The notes beneath the pieces were generated by a model. That model had not been told where the DNA came from and searched no databases. It worked only from the letters and a program-made list of their open reading frames with translations. This document shows, piece by piece, positions 7,698 to 15,809 of a stretch of DNA of 53,149 nucleotides; position 1 is the stretch's first letter, and each line of letters starts with the position of its first letter. The translations under genes and the position numbers were made by a program. Location of the stretch: contig CALGMY010000227.1 in the NCBI GenBank assembly GCA_937958785.1, positions 1 to 53,149 of the forward strand. The letters run 5' to 3'. Source of the DNA: an uncultured Gammaproteobacteria bacterium. Its GTDB lineage: Bacteria > Pseudomonadota > Gammaproteobacteria > Steroidobacterales > GCA-2729495.

Positions 7698-8467
7698 GCG
7701 CGGTCGGCGGCGGCTTGTTGCTTGAGGTCGGCGGCCAGACGGTCGCCCAGGTACCGGTCGATGAGCCCGTGCACCGCATAAATCACGGGAGTGAGGGCGA
7801 GCGCCGCCAGGAACTTGTAGGCGTAGTTCACCGTGCCGATCGCCAGGAACTGGTTGAGCGGCCACTGCTGGGGGCCGAGCACGAAGGCGATGTAGAGCAC
7901 CACGAAGCTGTCGACGAACTGGGACACCAGCGTGGACCCGGTGGCCCGGAGCCAGATCAGCCGTTCTCCCGTCACCTGGCGGATCCGGTGGAAGATGGCG
8001 ACGTCCAGCAGCTGCCCGATCAGGAACGCCACCAGGGACCCGACGATCACCCACATCCCCTGCCCGTAGATGGCGGCAAAGGCCGTCTGCAGGTTGTCCA
8101 CCCCCTGCGGCTGGAACGACGTGACCCACCAGTCCGCTGGCGCCAGCTCGATGACCACGAAGGCAATGAGGAAGGCATAGGAGATCAGGGCCACCGCCAG
8201 GAAGGACAGGAACCGCACCCCGCTCCGGCCGTAGTACTCATTCACCACGTCGGTCATCACGAACACCACTGGCCAGAGGATGACCCCCGCCGTGAAGTTC
8301 AGCGTGCCCGTCTGGCCGAACAGCGACCAGTTGAACGGCTCGAGCCCCAGCGTGGTCTCGACCGCGAAGATCTTGATGCCGATGAACTCGGCCAGGATCG
8401 CGTTGGCCACGAAGATGCCCGCCAGGACGACGAACAGGCGGGCGGCGCGGTGAGTGGTGACGTTCAT
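7688..8467 (-). CDS. yhhQ: Queuosine precursor transporter (YhhQ / VUT family)
   Basis: Inner-membrane permease of the DUF165/VUT family, which takes up 7-cyano-7-deazaguanine or preQ1 for tRNA queuosine synthesis. The 259-residue product has about six membrane helices. Family motifs are NAILAEFIGIKIF, GVILWPVVFVMTDVVNEYYGR, an acidic/aromatic loop, WLRATGSTLVSQFVDSFVV and the terminal KFLAALALTPVIY. It starts with ATG. It converges with the diguanylate cyclase, the two stops being separated by the 72-bp palindrome. Substrate is assigned from family knowledge; no queuosine genes or riboswitch are seen nearby. Confidence 0.88.
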   Translation of the reverse strand: MNVTTHRAARLFVVLAGIFVANAILAEFIGIKIFAVETTLGLEPFNWSLFGQTGTLNFTAGVILWPVVFVMTDVVNEYYGRSGVRFLSFLAVALISYAFLIAFVVIELAPADWWVTSFQPQGVDNLQTAFAAIYGQGMWVIVGSLVAFLIGQLLDVAIFHRIRQVTGERLIWLRATGSTLVSQFVDSFVVLYIAFVLGPQQWPLNQFLAIGTVNYAYKFLAALALTPVIYAVHGLIDRYLGDRLAADLKQQAAADRADY

Positions 8468-8521
8468 GGCCGGGAGTCTACCGCCAAGCTCCCAGGCGGT
8501 TGCCCGGAGCGCTCAGGACGA

Positions 8522-8557
8522 GGCGCCATGCCGTGCCATCCAGCCAGGCATGGCGCC
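8522..8557 (-). terminator. Hairpin downstream of the outer-membrane protein gene
   Basis: GGCGCCATGCC (8522-8532) and GGCATGGCGCC (8547-8557) form an 11-bp perfect stem with a 14-nt loop, 31 bases after the stop of the outer-membrane gene on the minus strand. No U-tract follows, so factor-independent termination is only a possibility. Confidence 0.45.
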
Positions 8558-8587
8558 CCACCCGTCAGTGCAACCAGGTTGGGGGCA

Positions 8588-9211
8588 CTACCGGCCGCCG
8601 AAATACAGCCTCACGCCCGCGGAGATCTCCCGTGAGTCACTGCCAAACTCGGTGCCAAGGCCGGCGGCAAAGGTCTCGTTGAAGCTGTAGAGGGCTTCGA
8701 TTGACACCGTCGTCTCGTCCGCACCACTGCCCAGATCGACGTAGTTGAGAAAGCCGCTCAGTTCGACCTGCTCGGTCAACATGGCCCGTACGCCGGTCGA
8801 CAGCCCGTAACCGCTTTCGTCCGCGCTGCCAAACCCGTCGACATCGACTTCGGCGTCCACGTACGAAATGCGGCCAACGAAGTCCACGGTATTGGAGAGC
8901 GGATAGTTGACGCCGGCCCCGAAAGTGAGGACGTCGTAATCGACATCGACATCAAAGACCTCCAGTTCCGCCATCCCGTAGCTGGCGAACAGGTGGACCA
9001 TGTCCGCGACGGCCACGGAGCCACCGATGCCAATGCCGTCGCCATCCGGATCTTCCCCGAGCAACCCGTCATCGTCGATCTCCGTATTCACGTACGCGAT
9101 ATCCACGTACGTGTAACGAGGACCGGCGGCCGCTGCCGCGGCTTGCGGGATGGCCGAAGTCGCCAGAAGGAAGCTGGCGGCCAGGTAGCTTACGCGAGTG
9201 GAATTGTCCAA
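8588..9211 (-). CDS. Putative outer-membrane beta-barrel protein
   Basis: About 207 residues with an N-terminal signal peptide (MDNSTRVSYLAASFLLATSAIPQAAAAA). Alternating polar/aromatic strands follow, such as PRYTYVDIAYVNTEIDDD, MVHLFASYGMAELEV, DVLTFGAGVNYPL and SYVDAEVDVDG. The C-terminus is VRLYFGGR, consistent with an eight-strand barrel of the OmpX/Ail or OMP_b-brl type. It has many aspartates in the loops. No ATG is available. I prefer the TTG at 9211, which has GGGGG eight bases upstream; another in-frame TTG lies at 9226 without a ribosome site. Function is unknown, and it stands alone between yhhQ and mnmE. Confidence 0.75.
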   Translation of the reverse strand: MDNSTRVSYLAASFLLATSAIPQAAAAAAGPRYTYVDIAYVNTEIDDDGLLGEDPDGDGIGIGGSVAVADMVHLFASYGMAELEVFDVDVDYDVLTFGAGVNYPLSNTVDFVGRISYVDAEVDVDGFGSADESGYGLSTGVRAMLTEQVELSGFLNYVDLGSGADETTVSIEALYSFNETFAAGLGTEFGSDSREISAGVRLYFGGR

Positions 9212-9316
9212 GACGGATACCCCCAATGGTGAACAGGAACGGACGAATTGCCGGCGCTCCCCACGCGCTGCCGCCGAAGGAGCTTAGCGTCGGACACCAT
9301 CCCGTGGGAAGGATCC

Positions 9317-10666
9317 TCACTTTCCGATGCAGAACGACCCAAAAATCCTCCCCAGCAAATCGTCGCTCGAAAACTCCCCGGTGATCTCCGCCAGGGCCTC
9401 CTGGGCTGCCCGCAGTTCCTCCGCCAGGAGCTCCCCCGCCCGCTCCTGCTCGAGGCGCTCCCGCCCGGCCTCGAAGTGCGCCCGGGCCCGGCGGATGCTG
9501 TCGAGATGGCGCTGGCGGGCGATCACCGTGCCCTCGCCCGGGTCCGCGTAGCCCACGCGGGACTTGATGAGCCGGCGCAGGTCGTCGAGGCCCGCGCCCG
9601 TCAGGGCCGAAAGCCGCACCACCGGAGGGCTCGCGCCCGGGTCGCTGCCCGCCGCCTCCCCCGTCAGGTCGATCTTGTTCCGGACCAGGATCACCGGTAC
9701 GCCCGCCGGCACCTCAGCCAACAGCGTCGTCCCGGGATCGCCGGCCGCCGCGTCCACCACCACCAGCGCCAGATCCGCCACCTGCAGCTCGCCCCGGGTC
9801 CGCTGCACGCCTTCCCGTTCGACCACGTCGCTGGTGTCGCGCAGCCCGGCCGTGTCGATGAGGTGCACCGGCAGCCCGTCGATGTCGAGCCGCTCCCGCA
9901 CCAGGTCCCGGGTGGTGCCCGGCACCTCGGTGACGATCGCCGCCGCGTAGCCCGCCAGCCGGTTCAGCAGGCTCGACTTGCCGCTGTTCGGCCGGCCCGC
10001 CAGCACCACGTGGATGCCGTCCCGGAGCAGCCGCCCCTGCCGGGCACTGGCCTCGATGCAGTCGAACCCGGCGGCGGCCGCGTCGAGGCGCCGGCGCAGT
10101 TCGCCGACGGACAGGAAGTCGACCTCCTCCTCGGGGAAGTCGATGGCCGCCTCCACGTACATCCGGAGCGCGGTGAGGTGCTCGTTGAGGGCGAGGATTG
10201 CGGCGGAGAACTCGCCCGCGAGTGAACGGCGCGCCGCCCGGGCCGCGGCCCGGGAGCCAGCGGCGATGAGGTCCGCCACCGCCTCCGCCTGCAGCAGGTC
10301 CAGCTTGTCGTTGAGGAAGGCCCGCTCGGAGAACTCCCCCGGCGCGGCAAGCATGGCACCGAGCCCGAGGACCCGCTCCACCAGCATCTCCAGCAGGACG
10401 GGCCCGCCGTGGGCCTGCAGTTCCAGGACGTCCTCGCCGGTGAAGGAATGGGGCGCAGGGAAGAAGATGGCGAGACCCGTGTCGAGCACCTGCCCGTCGA
10501 CATCGCGGAAGTCCGCGAGGGTCGCCACCCGGGGCGAGGGGCAGCCGCCCAGTATCGCGACGGCGATGCCCGGCACCCCAGGCCCCGACACCCGCACGAT
10601 GCCCACCCCGCCCCGCCCGGACGGCGTGGCGCGGGCGACGATGGTGGTTCCGGGCGGCGAACTCAT
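9317..10666 (-). CDS. mnmE: tRNA modification GTPase MnmE (TrmE)
   Basis: Partner of MnmG in wobble-uridine modification. The 449-residue product has the N-terminal formyl-THF-binding domain (TTIVARATPSGRGGVGIVRVSG), a helical domain, and an inserted Ras-like G domain. G-domain motifs are G1 GRPNSGKSSL, G2 TTRD, G3 DTAG and G4 NKID. The C-terminal FCIGK carries the invariant cysteine of the CxGK motif. The ATG is well defined. It lies 22 bases after yidC and completes the conserved rpmH-rnpA-yidC-mnmE series, while mnmG is about 3 kb away instead of adjacent. Confidence 0.97.
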   Translation of the reverse strand: MSSPPGTTIVARATPSGRGGVGIVRVSGPGVPGIAVAILGGCPSPRVATLADFRDVDGQVLDTGLAIFFPAPHSFTGEDVLELQAHGGPVLLEMLVERVLGLGAMLAAPGEFSERAFLNDKLDLLQAEAVADLIAAGSRAAARAARRSLAGEFSAAILALNEHLTALRMYVEAAIDFPEEEVDFLSVGELRRRLDAAAAGFDCIEASARQGRLLRDGIHVVLAGRPNSGKSSLLNRLAGYAAAIVTEVPGTTRDLVRERLDIDGLPVHLIDTAGLRDTSDVVEREGVQRTRGELQVADLALVVVDAAAGDPGTTLLAEVPAGVPVILVRNKIDLTGEAAGSDPGASPPVVRLSALTGAGLDDLRRLIKSRVGYADPGEGTVIARQRHLDSIRRARAHFEAGRERLEQERAGELLAEELRAAQEALAEITGEFSSDDLLGRIFGSFCIGK

Positions 10667-10688
10667 GGCACCCGGCGCGCCGCGCGGC

Positions 10689-12353
10689 TCAGTCGGCGCC
10701 CAGCACCTTGTTGATGCGCCACTGCTGGGCCATGGACAGCACCGAGTTGGTCAGCCAGTAAAGCACGAGGCCGGCCGGGAAGAAGGCGAAGAAACCGGTG
10801 AAGACGATGGGCATGATCTGCATCATCTTCGCCTGCACCGGGTCCGGCGGCGGCGGGTTCAGCTTCTGCTGGAACCACATGGCCGCGCCCATCAGCAGGG
10901 GCAGGATGAAGAACGGGTCCCGGGACGAGAGGTCGGTGATCCACAGGGCAAAGGGGGCCTGGCGCATCTCCACGCTTTCCAGCAGCACCCAGTAGAAGGC
11001 AATGAAGAAGGGGATCTGCACCAGCATCGGCAGGCAGCCGGCGGCCGGGTTGATCTTCTCCTTCTTGTAGAGCTCCATGAGCGCCTGGCTCATGGCCTGC
11101 CGGTCGTCCTTGTAGCGCTCCTGCAGGGCCTTCATCCGGGGCTGCAGCTTGCGCATGCCTGCCATGGACCGGCCGCTGGTCTCGCTGAGCTTGTAGAAGA
11201 CCAGCTTGATCAGGAAGGTCACGATGATGATGGTGAGGCCCCAGTTGCCGACGAAGCGGTGCACGTTGTCGAGCAGCCAGAACATGGGCTGGGCGAGCAG
11301 CGTCAGGCGCCCGTAGTCCACGGTCAGCTCCAGGCCCGGCGCGACTTCCTCCAGCTGCTTCTGCACCTTGGGGCCGACGAACAGGCGCGAGGTGTAGGTC
11401 TCCGCGCTGCCCGGCGCGACGGTCTTCAGGGGGCCGATGGCGCTCACGAGGAAGCGGCCGTCGGCGAAGGTGCCGGCGTAGTTCCAGGTCTCGTCAACTG
11501 GCGGGACCGCCGCGGCCAGGAAGTGGTGCTGGATGGCGGCGAGCCATCCCCGGCTCACCGACTGGCTGAAGGGCTGGGTGGCCAGTTCCTCCACATCCAG
11601 CTTCTGGTAGCTGTCCCCGTCGTAGGTGACCGGCCCGTTGAAGGAGTAGGTCTCCACGTCGAACATGCTCTGGTCCGGCGGGCTGTAGAGCCGCTGGATC
11701 TGCAGGTACTCGGCTGCCTCGTAGGGCTGGGTCCCCTGGTTCTCGACCCGGTACTCGAGGTCGATCTGGAACTGGTTGCGCCGGAAGGTGTAGGTCTTGG
11801 TCACCAGGACGCCGGTCGGGCTCTCCCAGCGCAGGGGGACGGTGAGCTCGTCGGCCCCGGCCGCGAGCGCGAATGCGGCGCCGGGCGCCGAGAACGTCGC
11901 CAGGTGATTGGGCTCCGGCTGCTCGCCGGCGGCCCGGAGGCCACCCTGGACGGCGAAGAAGCGGGCCGGGTCCGGTGAGAGCAGCTCCACGGGCACGTCC
12001 GGCTGGTCCTTGTGCACCGGGTAAGTGGGCAACCGGGCATCGACGAGCTGGCCGCCCACGGGGTCGATGGCCAGGTCGAGCACGTCGGTGGTCACGCGGA
12101 TCAGCGGGGTGGCGACGGGCGCGGCCTCGACCGCGGCGGCCGGCGCGTTGGGCAGGGCGGGCGGCGCGGCCGTGTTGCCGGCGAGCGGCGGCAGGCTGGG
12201 CGGGGCGGCTGGCAGGGGCGTAGGTCCCGGGGCGGCGTTGCCCGTGGCCACGTCGGCGACCGGGGGCGGCGCGAAGGTCTGCTGCCAGGTCTGCACGGTG
12301 AGCCAGACCAGCATGAGCAGGCCGACCCAGAGGAATATTCGCAGGTTGTCCAT
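10689..12353 (-). CDS. yidC: Membrane protein insertase YidC
   Basis: Inserts and folds inner-membrane proteins, alone or with SecYEG. The 554-residue product has the gammaproteobacterial plan. The N-terminal signal-anchor is MDNLRIFLWVGLLMLVWLTVQ, followed by a Pro/Ala-rich linker and a large periplasmic beta-sandwich (about 75-330). The five-helix core includes VTFLIKLVFYKLSETSGRSMAGMRKLQPRMKALQERYKDD and KEKINPAAGCLPMLVQIPFFIAFY, with the conserved arginine of the hydrophilic groove in SGRSM. I chose ATG 12353 because it matches the E. coli-type start; a GTG two codons upstream overlaps the rnpA stop (GTGA). No yidD gene separates it from rnpA. Confidence 0.96.
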   Translation of the reverse strand: MDNLRIFLWVGLLMLVWLTVQTWQQTFAPPPVADVATGNAAPGPTPLPAAPPSLPPLAGNTAAPPALPNAPAAAVEAAPVATPLIRVTTDVLDLAIDPVGGQLVDARLPTYPVHKDQPDVPVELLSPDPARFFAVQGGLRAAGEQPEPNHLATFSAPGAAFALAAGADELTVPLRWESPTGVLVTKTYTFRRNQFQIDLEYRVENQGTQPYEAAEYLQIQRLYSPPDQSMFDVETYSFNGPVTYDGDSYQKLDVEELATQPFSQSVSRGWLAAIQHHFLAAAVPPVDETWNYAGTFADGRFLVSAIGPLKTVAPGSAETYTSRLFVGPKVQKQLEEVAPGLELTVDYGRLTLLAQPMFWLLDNVHRFVGNWGLTIIIVTFLIKLVFYKLSETSGRSMAGMRKLQPRMKALQERYKDDRQAMSQALMELYKKEKINPAAGCLPMLVQIPFFIAFYWVLLESVEMRQAPFALWITDLSSRDPFFILPLLMGAAMWFQQKLNPPPPDPVQAKMMQIMPIVFTGFFAFFPAGLVLYWLTNSVLSMAQQWRINKVLGAD

Positions 12354-12355
12354 GG

Positions 12356-12691
12356 TCACGCGCCGCTGCTTCCTGTGGCTGGGGCCCCGCCGGTGGCGAT
12401 CCGGCCCCAGTGTTGTTCGAGGCTCCGGGTGCGCTCCCGGGCGAGCACCACCAGGTCGACCGGCGGCAGCGCCGCCACCTGATGGCGAAAGCTCTCGCGG
12501 ATCAGCCGGCGGAGCCGGTTGCGGCCCACCGCGAGCCGGACCTTCTGCCTTGAGATGGCGAAACCGAGCCGGGCGTTCGCGCCGTCCGTCGGCACGAAGA
12601 GAATCGTGAAGAAACGATCCGCGGAGCGCCGGCCGTTCTTGAAGACATTATCAAAGTCCGCCTTGTGCAGCAGGCGCAGCTGCCGCGGGAA
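12356..12691 (-). CDS. rnpA: Ribonuclease P protein component (start unresolved)
   Basis: Protein subunit of RNase P, which trims tRNA 5' ends. The conserved sequence runs FPRQLRLLHKADFDNVF..., then RLGFAISRQKVRLAVGRN and RLRRLIRESFR (the RNR signature) to PVDLVVLARE. Coordinates give the part with clear family similarity. No ATG, GTG or TTG exists in any frame between the rpmH stop (12770) and the conserved region; the first canonical start, GTG at 12595, would delete about 32 conserved residues. The frame is the same as that of rpmH and is open right back to the rpmH TGA. In-frame non-canonical candidates are ATC (12742, 12736) and CTG (12679). Translation of the next gene, yidC, is coupled by overlap. 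Confidence 0.85.
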   Translation of the reverse strand, partial: FPRQLRLLHKADFDNVFKNGRRSADRFFTILFVPTDGANARLGFAISRQKVRLAVGRNRLRRLIRESFRHQVAALPPVDLVVLARERTRSLEQHWGRIATGGAPATGSSGA

Positions 12692-12769
12692 TGTGTACCG
12701 AAAGGTGGTAGCGGGGCAGCTCGGGGGCGCAGCGATCGCGATGGTCCGTGCTGGCCAGGACGCGCGTCT

Positions 12770-12904
12770 TCAGACCGTGAGGCGCGCGCGACCCTTGGCC
12801 CGGCGACGCTTCAGCACCAGGCGACCGCCGCGGGTGGCCATGCGCGCGCGGAAACCGTGGCTGCGGGCGCGCTTGAGCTTGCTGGGCTGATAGGTTCTTT
12901 TCAT
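12770..12904 (-). CDS. rpmH: 50S ribosomal protein L34
   Basis: A 44-residue, strongly basic ribosomal protein with the full family sequence: MKRTYQPSKLKRARSHGFR, ARMATRGGRLVLKRRRAKGR and a terminal ARLTV. It is the first gene of the leftward origin-proximal series, behind a TTGACA promoter. Its TGA stop is in the same frame as rnpA, with no other stop between them. Confidence 0.98.
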   Translation of the reverse strand: MKRTYQPSKLKRARSHGFRARMATRGGRLVLKRRRAKGRARLTV

Positions 12905-12952
12905 GGAGAAATTCGCCGGAAAACAAAAGGATGGGTCGGCAGGAGGGCGGAA

Positions 12953-12981
12953 AGGTTAAGGAGCCGCCCTGCCGGTGTCAA
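12953..12981 (-). promoter_or_regulatory. Sigma-70 promoter of rpmH
   Basis: On the minus strand a perfect -35 TTGACA (12976-12981) is followed after exactly 17 bases by TAACCT (12953-12958), a weak -10. It lies about 50 bases upstream of the rpmH ATG, as expected for this highly expressed gene. Confidence 0.65.
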
Positions 12982-13005
12982 TAGTGAGGCGCCTGCGTTG
13001 GGGCC

Positions 13006-13014
13006 TGTGGATAA
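13006..13014 (-). promoter_or_regulatory. Perfect DnaA box in the rpmH-dnaA gap (candidate oriC)
   Basis: TGTGGATAA is the exact reverse complement of the consensus TTATCCACA. It sits in the 186-bp divergent gap 12905-13090, 77 bases upstream of the dnaA start. A second, weaker site (GTTTCCACA, 13051-13059, two mismatches) follows. It may serve DnaA autoregulation and, with the dnaA-dnaN gap, origin function. Confidence 0.7.
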
Positions 13015-13090
13015 GTTCCTCCCGGCACGGTTAGACTGCCACCCTCCCCTGTTTCCACAAACCCTAACCATCTTCCCCCGGGGTGGAGCC

Positions 13091-14407
13091 GTGCAGTCTT
13101 CTCTCTGGGCCCGCTGCGTTCAGCAACTGCGGGCCGATTTGCCCGAGCAGCAGTTCAATACCTGGATCCGGCCCCTGCAGGCACTGGAGGAGCCGAACCT
13201 GCTGCGCCTGCTGGCGCCGAACCGGTTCGTGGTGGACTGGGTCAACGGCAACTGCCTCGGTCGCATCACGGACTTCCTCCAGGAGAGCCCGGGCATGGGG
13301 GTGCAGGTGGAGGTCGGCAGCCTCAGCAACCTGCAGCGGACCCCGGTGCCGCTGGGTGCCAAGGCCCGGACGGTGCCCGCCAGCATCGGCGGCAAGCTGA
13401 ACCCGGAGTACACCTTCGACAAGTTCGTCGAGGGCAAGAGCAACCAGATGGCCCGTGCCGCGGCCCTCCAGGTGGCGAGCAATCCCGGTCGGGGCTACAA
13501 CCCGCTGTTCATCTACGGGGGCGTCGGCCTCGGCAAGACCCACCTGATGCAGGGCGTGGGCCACACGATCCTGGCCGCCCGGCCCGAAGCGCGCGTGGCC
13601 TACGTCCACTCGGAGCAGTTCGTCGGCGACATGGTCCGCGCGCTGCAACACAATACGATCAATGACTTCAAGGCCGCCTACCGGTCCCTGGACGCCCTGC
13701 TGATCGATGACATCCAGTTCTTCGCCAACAAGGAGCGGTCCCAGGAGGAGTTCTTCCATACCTTCAATGCCCTCCTGGAGGAGCAGCGCCAGGTCATCCT
13801 GACCTGCGACCGTTATCCCAAGGAAGTCAATGGGTTAGAGGAGCGGCTGAAATCCCGCTTCGGCTGGGGCCTGACGGTGTCGATCGACCCGCCGGAGCTC
13901 GAGACCAGCGTGGCCATCCTCATGAGCAAGGCGGCGGCGGCCCACAAGGAGCTGCCCGAGGAGGTCGCCTTCTTCATCGCCCAGCGCATCCGCTCCAACG
14001 TGCGGGAGCTCGAGGGGGCGCTGCACCGGGTGGTGGCCAATTCCACCTTCACCGGCCGGCCGATCACCCTGGACTTTGCCAAGGATGCCCTGCGGGACCT
14101 CCTCGCCCTGCAGGACCGGCTCGTTACCATCGAGAACATCCAGAAGACCGTGGCCGAGTACAGCAAGGTGCGCGTGGCGGACCTGCTCTCGAAGCGGCGC
14201 AACCGGTCGATCACCCGGCCCCGGCAGATCGCCATGAGTCTCGCGAAGGAGCTGACCAACCACAGCCTGCCGGAGATCGGCGACCAGTTCGGCGGGCGCG
14301 ATCACACCACCGTGCTGCATGCCTGCCGGCGGGTGAAGCTGCTTCGCGAGACGGAGGCGCGGGTGCGCGAGGATTACCAGAACCTGATCCGGATCCTCAC
14401 GGCCTGA
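13091..14407 (+). CDS. dnaA: Chromosomal replication initiator protein DnaA
   Basis: Binds DnaA boxes at oriC, melts the origin and recruits DnaB. The 438-residue product has domain I (SSLWARCVQQLRADLPEQQFNTWIRPLQ), a short linker, and AAA+ domain III with Walker A GGVGLGKTHL, Walker B LLIDDIQFF and a sensor motif. Domain IV carries the DnaA signature GGRDHTTVLHAC. The start is GTG at 13091, just behind GGTGGAG, and it aligns with the N-terminus of gammaproteobacterial DnaA; the open frame further upstream runs antisense through rpmH and rnpA and is not coding. Domain II is short. Confidence 0.97.
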   Translation: MQSSLWARCVQQLRADLPEQQFNTWIRPLQALEEPNLLRLLAPNRFVVDWVNGNCLGRITDFLQESPGMGVQVEVGSLSNLQRTPVPLGAKARTVPASIGGKLNPEYTFDKFVEGKSNQMARAAALQVASNPGRGYNPLFIYGGVGLGKTHLMQGVGHTILAARPEARVAYVHSEQFVGDMVRALQHNTINDFKAAYRSLDALLIDDIQFFANKERSQEEFFHTFNALLEEQRQVILTCDRYPKEVNGLEERLKSRFGWGLTVSIDPPELETSVAILMSKAAAAHKELPEEVAFFIAQRIRSNVRELEGALHRVVANSTFTGRPITLDFAKDALRDLLALQDRLVTIENIQKTVAEYSKVRVADLLSKRRNRSITRPRQIAMSLAKELTNHSLPEIGDQFGGRDHTTVLHACRRVKLLRETEARVREDYQNLIRILTA

Positions 14408-14686
14408 GCCGGTCCGCGGCCTGTGCACAGGCAGGGGGTATAGCCGGGCAGTCGTCGTGCATGGCCTGTGGACAAAACGGCGCGGGCCGGGCACCCACAG
14501 GTTTCGCACAGGTGCTACATTGTCGCTCCGCGGAGGAACGCACAGGCCAACTGGGCCGAAAAGCCCGGTAATTTACGGGCGGGATGCCTGTCATCAACAG
14601 GCAGGGCCGTCCCTAATAACTACTATCAAGTGCAAGCTTTCCAAGAACAGTAATTGAAGAAGTCCGTAGTACAGGGTGATCCGACG
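14408..14686. other. dnaA-dnaN intergenic region with iterated CCTGT/ACAGG motifs (possible oriC part)
   Basis: This 279-bp gap has at least seven CCTGT or ACAGG motifs. These include the palindrome CCTGTGCACAGG near 14421-14432 and a hairpin TGCCTGT-CATCA-ACAGGCA at 14585-14603. A DnaA-like box lies at 14467. The last 75 bases are AT-rich (CTAATAACTACTATCAAG), which would suit an unwinding element or the dnaN promoter. It resembles the second origin-type intergenic region of Pseudomonas, but box density is low. Confidence 0.5.
14467..14475 (-). promoter_or_regulatory. DnaA box-like site (one mismatch)
   Basis: TGTGGACAA is the complement of TTGTCCACA, one mismatch from the consensus. It is the best DnaA box in the dnaA-dnaN gap. 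Confidence 0.5.
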
Positions 14687-15808
14687 ATGAAGTTCACGAC
14701 GTCACGCTCAACGCTCCTGAAGCCGATCCAGGCCGTCATCGGCGTGGTGGAACGGCGTCAGACGATGCCGATCCTGGCGAACGTGCTCCTGGTGGTGCGC
14801 GGCCAGGAGCTCGCGGTCACGGCGACGGATCTCGAGGTGGAACTCGTGGCGCGCGTGGCGCTCGACAAGGCCGACGCGGGGGGTGAGGTGACGGTTCCGG
14901 GTCGCAAGCTCCTGGACATCTGCCGGGCGTTGCCGGACGACGCGAATGTGCAGGTACAGCTCGATGGCGACCGCCTCATCGTGAAGTCAGGCCGCTCCCG
15001 CTTCGTGTTGGGCACGCTGCCCGCGGCGGAGTTCCCGCTGGTCGACGAGGTCGAGCCCGTGCAGAGCGTGCAGCTGACCCAGGCGGACTTGCGCATGCTG
15101 CTCGAGAAGACCCATTTCGCCATGGCCCAGCAGGACGTGCGCTATTACCTGAATGGCATGCTGCTGGAGACGGGCAAGAAGCTGGTCCGGGCCGTGGCCA
15201 CGGACGGGCACCGGCTCGCGCTCTGCGAACTCGCGACCGAGGGTGCCAAGGCCAGCGCCAAGGGGGCCAAGGGGGATGGTCACCAGGTCATCATTCCCCG
15301 CAAGGGCGTGCAGGAGTTGCAGCGCTTGGTGACTGGGGACGGCACGGTTGTCCTGGCGATCGGAAACAATCACGTTCGCGCCACGATCGGCGACATTCGG
15401 TTCACTTCGAAGCTTATTGACGGCCGTTTCCCGGACTACGAGCGGGTGATCCCCAAGCCCCAGGGCAACGTGCTGAAGGCGGGCCGGGACGTGCTCCGAC
15501 AGGCCCTGCAGCGGGCGGCGATCCTCTCCAATGAGAAGTACCGGGGGGTCCGCCTGGACGTGTCGTCGGGCACGCTGCGAATCCAGGCCAACAACCCGGA
15601 CCAGGAAGAGGCCCGGGACGAGCTCGAGGTGGAATACGGCGGCCAGCCCCTGGAGATTGGCTTCAACGTCAATTACCTGCTGGATGCGCTGGCCGCGGTG
15701 GACGGGGAGCAGGTGGAGCTGGGTTTCGTCGACGCCAACAGCAGCTGCCTGATTACGGGGGCGGGTTCTGCCCAGGCGCGCTACGTCGTGATGCCGATGC
15801 GGCTCTGA
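14687..15808 (+). CDS. dnaN: DNA polymerase III beta subunit (sliding clamp)
   Basis: Ring-shaped processivity clamp that tethers polymerase III to DNA. The 373 residues start MKFTTSRSTLLKPIQAVIGVVERRQTMPILANVLL, the standard family N-terminus, and end ARYVVMPMRL, the expected C-terminus at the subunit interface and partner-binding cleft. Three repeated clamp folds fit the length. The ATG at 14687 has AGGGTGA ten bases upstream; a TTG 33 bases upstream is in frame but not family-like. A lysine/alanine-rich stretch, EGAKASAKGAKGDGH, is inserted in the middle domain. recF follows after one base. Confidence 0.97.
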   Translation: MKFTTSRSTLLKPIQAVIGVVERRQTMPILANVLLVVRGQELAVTATDLEVELVARVALDKADAGGEVTVPGRKLLDICRALPDDANVQVQLDGDRLIVKSGRSRFVLGTLPAAEFPLVDEVEPVQSVQLTQADLRMLLEKTHFAMAQQDVRYYLNGMLLETGKKLVRAVATDGHRLALCELATEGAKASAKGAKGDGHQVIIPRKGVQELQRLVTGDGTVVLAIGNNHVRATIGDIRFTSKLIDGRFPDYERVIPKPQGNVLKAGRDVLRQALQRAAILSNEKYRGVRLDVSSGTLRIQANNPDQEEARDELEVEYGGQPLEIGFNVNYLLDALAAVDGEQVELGFVDANSSCLITGAGSAQARYVVMPMRL

Positions 15809-15809
15809 C

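Noticed and set aside
12665..13090. Upstream extension of the dnaA frame
   Set aside because: It runs antisense through rnpA and rpmH; the DnaA domain I start aligns with GTG 13091.
14585..14603. Hairpin TGCCTGT-CATCA-ACAGGCA as the dnaA terminator
   Set aside because: The stem is only 7 bp, lies 178 bases after the dnaA stop and has no T-run; it fits better with the repeated CCTGT/ACAGG motifs.
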